A program made the translations under genes and the position numbers. Positions 15,660-17,827 of a stretch of DNA of 17,827 nucleotides are shown piece after piece (the first letter of the stretch is position 1; each line of letters begins with the position of its first letter). The stretch is from contig LIBO01000005.1 in assembly GCA_001438005.1 (NCBI GenBank), positions 1 to 17,827 on the forward strand, read 5' to 3'. The notes beneath the pieces were generated by a model. The model ran no database searches and was not told the DNA's origin. It worked only from the letters and a program-made list of their open reading frames with translations. This DNA is from Verrucomicrobia subdivision 6 bacterium BACL9 MAG-120507-bin52 (lineage in GTDB: Bacteria > Verrucomicrobiota > Verrucomicrobiia > Methylacidiphilales > Verrucolacustridaceae).

Positions 15660-16010
15660 ATGCCCAGTCGCCGCCTCTTTCGGGTATCGGAATCGATTCG
15701 CTCTGTCCTTGCTCGATTGGTTACACGTGAGCGGACTTTGGAGGGCAAACTTATCACCATTACTGGGGTGGAAGTCAGCCCTGATCTCCGCCACGCTCAA
15801 GTTTACGTCACCCACCTCGACGGCTCATCCCCTGACGCGGACATCATCCACACCCTCAACATGCTAAAGGAGGAGTGGCAGGGGGAGTTAAATAAGACCC
15901 TTCACATCAAATACACCCCGCGCCTTCATTTCCACGTGGATGAAGCCCAGCGTCGCGGCGACCGGATTCTTCAGATCATGACCGAGATTGAGCCACCGCC
16001 CTCCCCTTAA
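15660..16010 (+). CDS. rbfA: Ribosome-binding factor A
   Basis: This 116-residue single KH-like protein helps mature the 16S rRNA 5' end and the 30S subunit, especially in the cold. It has the family start RVSESIRSVLARLV, the core LITITGVEVSPDLRHAQVYV (31-50) and the C-terminal YTPRLHFHVDEAQRRGDRI, where family members usually read P-x-L-x-F-x-D-x(S)-x(8)-I. It lies 38 bp after infB, the usual order. The stop overlaps the stop of the convergent DUF151 gene within the tetranucleotide TTAA (16007-16010), so no room exists for a conventional terminator between the two genes. truB, often next, is absent here. Confidence 0.93.
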   Translation: MPSRRLFRVSESIRSVLARLVTRERTLEGKLITITGVEVSPDLRHAQVYVTHLDGSSPDADIIHTLNMLKEEWQGELNKTLHIKYTPRLHFHVDEAQRRGDRILQIMTEIEPPPSP

Positions 16011-16549
16011 ATCTTTTTTCCAGACCCTTTGCCACCGTCCCGCGGCTTGCCGCCCTTGGGTTCGTCTCCCTCCTCCTCTCCACCATTCTCCTCGTCGCCT
16101 GCCTCGCCCGACTCAAACTTTTTCTTCAACTCCTGCAGAAAGGGCGTCATGTCCGAAACTTTATCCCAAACACTTTTCGCCACATAAATTGGCTTTTGCG
16201 TTTCTAAAGCCACCGCCACACAGTCGCTTGGCCGTGCATCAATCTCCGTGATCGAGGTTCCTCCCGGCGCAACCTGCCGCAACGTTAACCGGGCAAAATA
16301 GGTGTCGTTGCGCAGGTCATTAATGATCACTCGATCCACGGTGATCGAAAAACCCTGCAAAATCAGATGAATCAGGTCGTGGGTTAAAGGTCGTTCCCGT
16401 TTTTCCCCTTTCAACAAAAGCGCAATGGAGGTGCCCACCCCGTGATCGACATGGATGCTGAAGGTTTTGGTGTCATTCCCCAAAAAGACCGCCATTCCGT
16501 TTGCGGCGGGCATCAGCCCCAAAATCTGAACTTGGATTGCGTCCGTCAT
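16007..16549 (-). CDS. Bifunctional nuclease family protein (DUF151)
   Basis: This 180-residue protein belongs to the BFN/DUF151 family. It shows the family signatures RPLTHDLIHLIL (53-64), VDRVIINDLRNDTYFARLTL (71-90) and ITEIDARPSDCVAVALETQKPIYVA (100-124). Members have been reported to have DNase/RNase activity, but the biological role in bacteria is poorly defined. The DUF151 domain ends near residue 145. A 35-residue tail rich in Gly, Glu, Asp and Lys (146-180), acidic first and then basic, follows and is probably disordered. AAGGTGAGGG directly before the ATG (16549-16547) is a usable ribosome binding site. It is convergent with rbfA and divergent from speA. Confidence 0.87.
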   Translation of the reverse strand: MTDAIQVQILGLMPAANGMAVFLGNDTKTFSIHVDHGVGTSIALLLKGEKRERPLTHDLIHLILQGFSITVDRVIINDLRNDTYFARLTLRQVAPGGTSITEIDARPSDCVAVALETQKPIYVAKSVWDKVSDMTPFLQELKKKFESGEAGDEENGGEEEGDEPKGGKPRDGGKGSGKKI

Positions 16550-16607
16550 GCCCTCACCTTATCGACTCCGCTCGCGTCCGCAAGATGCTGAAAATGAGTG
16601 GGAATCA

Positions 16608-16635
16608 TTGCAATCTGTCAAACTGGTCGTATAGA
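16608..16635 (+). promoter_or_regulatory. Candidate speA promoter giving a near-leaderless transcript
   Basis: TTGCAA (16608-16613, 5 of 6 with the -35 consensus) and TATAGA (16630-16635, 4 of 6 with the -10 consensus) are spaced 16 bp, in the 95-bp gap between the divergent DUF151 gene and speA. A GATAAT overlaps the -10 region at 16634-16639. Transcription would start near 16642, only a few nucleotides before the GTG start codon at 16645, and no Shine-Dalgarno sequence is present. Confidence 0.4.
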
Positions 16636-16644
16636 TAATTGCTC

Positions 16645-17827
16645 GTGCCCGAACCTATCGAACCTTGGTCGATCGACCGCTCCCTCTCCACCTACGGCAT
16701 CCCTCGTTGGGGCAGTGGCTACTTTGGCGTCAACCCAGCGGGAAACATGACCGTGCGACCCATGAACGGAGCTGGCGCCGAAATTGATCTCGTCAAAGTC
16801 GCCACTCGCGCCCGTGAGCGGGGTCTCAACTACCCTCTCCTCGTTCGTTTCCACGATCTGCTTCGGCACCGTGTCCGTGCGATTAACGAAGCCTTCGCCG
16901 ACGCCATCAAATCCGCCCGCTTCAAAGGCAGTTACCGAGGTGTTTTTCCAATCAAGGTCAACCAGATGCGGGAGGTAGTGGAGGAAATTCTCGACGCGGG
17001 AGAGCCCTTTCACTTTGGCCTGGAGGTTGGCAGTAAGCCTGAACTCTTTGCCGGTCTCGCCCACCATCGCGATCCCGAAAGTCTTCTCGTCTGCAACGGG
17101 TACAAAGACGCGGAGTTTATCCGAACGGCTCTGCTCGGCCGGAAACTGGGCAAAAAAGTCATCCTGGTGATTGAAAAACCCGAAGAACTCCGCCTGGCCG
17201 TGGAAACCGCCCGCACCATGCAGGTGCAGCTTCTTGTCGGTGTCCGTGTTCGCCTCTCCGCCCGCGGAGTCGGAAAATGGGCTCTCTCGGGTGGAGACGA
17301 TGCCAAATTCGGTCTCTCCACCAGCGAACTTCTCGAAGCCATCGAATACCTCCGCAAAGAGGGTTGTCCCGAGGCCCTGCAAATGCTCCACTTCCACGTC
17401 GGCTCCCAAATCCCCGATATTCTCGCCCTGCGCCGAGCCGTTCGCGAAGCCACCCGCTTCTATGCCCAACTTCACCATCTCGGCCTCAAACCGACCTACC
17501 TCGACGTCGGGGGTGGCCTCGCGATCGACTATGATGGATCCCGTAGCGACTCGGAAAGCTCCATGAACTACACCTTGGCCGAATACGCCCGTGATGTTGT
17601 TCGCTCCGTCGCCGAGGTTTGCCGCCAAGAAAAAGTTCCTCACCCCACTCTCGTCAGTGAGAGCGGGCGCGCCACCGTCGCCCACCACTCCGTTCTCTTG
17701 GTGGAGGTTTTTGGCACCATCAATAAAACTCCTCGCCCCTTCGTTCCCGCCAAAGAGGAAGATCCTGAATTCGTTCGCCAACTCTCCGACCTCGTTCTCA
17801 ATCTCTCCCGAAAAAATCGCCGCGAAT
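16645..17827 (+). CDS. speA: Biosynthetic arginine decarboxylase SpeA, C-terminus outside window
   Basis: This gene enters at 16645 with GTG and is still open at the right edge, giving 394 of an expected roughly 630-660 residues. It belongs to the PLP-dependent fold-III (alanine-racemase-like) decarboxylases and converts arginine to agmatine, the first step of polyamine synthesis by the agmatine route. Diagnostic segments are RWGSGYFGVN (21-30), YRGVFPIKVNQ (97-107) with the PLP lysine Lys104, GLEVGSKPEL, LLVCNGYKD, LHFHVGSQI, YLDVGGGLAIDYDGS and LVSESGRA. A TAA stop at 16636-16638 in the same frame limits the start to the GTG or a TTG at 16639; GTG is preferred. There is no Shine-Dalgarno sequence, and the candidate -10 element lies only about 10 nt upstream. 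Confidence 0.95.
   Translation, partial: MPEPIEPWSIDRSLSTYGIPRWGSGYFGVNPAGNMTVRPMNGAGAEIDLVKVATRARERGLNYPLLVRFHDLLRHRVRAINEAFADAIKSARFKGSYRGVFPIKVNQMREVVEEILDAGEPFHFGLEVGSKPELFAGLAHHRDPESLLVCNGYKDAEFIRTALLGRKLGKKVILVIEKPEELRLAVETARTMQVQLLVGVRVRLSARGVGKWALSGGDDAKFGLSTSELLEAIEYLRKEGCPEALQMLHFHVGSQIPDILALRRAVREATRFYAQLHHLGLKPTYLDVGGGLAIDYDGSRSDSESSMNYTLAEYARDVVRSVAEVCRQEKVPHPTLVSESGRATVAHHSVLLVEVFGTINKTPRPFVPAKEEDPEFVRQLSDLVLNLSRKNRRE

Noticed and set aside
16618..17781. Long minus-strand open frame of 387 codons.
   Set aside because: It lies entirely antisense to speA, whose protein is unmistakable. The C-ending codons of speA remove stops on the other strand.

Overview
The window reads as chromosomal core-genome DNA of a Gram-negative bacterium. 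It carries lipid A genes (lpxB, lpxI), an outer-membrane porin and several Sec-type signal peptides. A Verrucomicrobiota (PVC-group) host is my best guess from the overall flavour of the proteins (OprO/OprP-type porin with a coiled-coil N-terminus, LpxI plus a Gfo/Idh oxidoreductase beside LpxB, thiGHS order). This is inference from memory of gene content, not a search result. There is no CRISPR array, insertion sequence, prophage or other mobile element.

Layout. 1-650: two minus-strand genes, an exported endonuclease/exonuclease/phosphatase-family protein cut by the left edge and a 93-residue single-pass membrane protein. 772-853: tRNA-Leu(UAG). 938-2599: an OprO/OprP-type porin on the plus strand, converging on a minus-strand gene (2593-4521) that encodes an unusual fusion of a GT28-type glycosyltransferase and a PHP phosphoesterase. 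4626-8249: a minus-strand run read in the order thiG, thiH, thiS, ECF sigma factor, one-pass membrane protein (probable anti-sigma), exported helical protein. Most junctions are 4-nt overlaps or very short gaps, so thiazole synthesis and a putative envelope-stress regulator may share a transcript. 8355-9233: ispA on the plus strand, whose 3' end overlaps lpxB by 63 nt. 9171-12126: a tightly coupled minus-strand lipid A operon, lpxI, Gfo/Idh oxidoreductase, lpxB, joined by ATGA overlaps. 12296-16010: nusA, infB, rbfA on the plus strand (the classical translation/transcription cluster, without rimP or truB here). 16007-16549: a bifunctional-nuclease-family (DUF151) gene on the minus strand. 16645-17827: speA, biosynthetic arginine decarboxylase, cut by the right edge.

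How the genes fit together. LpxI, the oxidoreductase and LpxB act on consecutive or related UDP-sugar steps of lipid A assembly. IspA supplies farnesyl diphosphate, the precursor of the undecaprenyl carrier for envelope glycans. The porin, the GT28-PHP fusion and the sigma/membrane/exported-protein trio also point at the envelope. ThiG, ThiH and ThiS together make the thiazole half of thiamin. NusA, IF-2 and RbfA serve transcription elongation, translation initiation and 30S maturation.

Two window-wide properties stand out. The plus strand is C-rich and G-poor almost throughout, whichever strand is coding, so minus-strand genes use many G-ending codons and plus-strand genes C-ending ones. Few genes have a recognisable Shine-Dalgarno sequence. 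I see no clearly new multi-gene system. The most unusual items are the glycosyltransferase-PHP fusion and the sigma-factor cassette attached to thiGHS.
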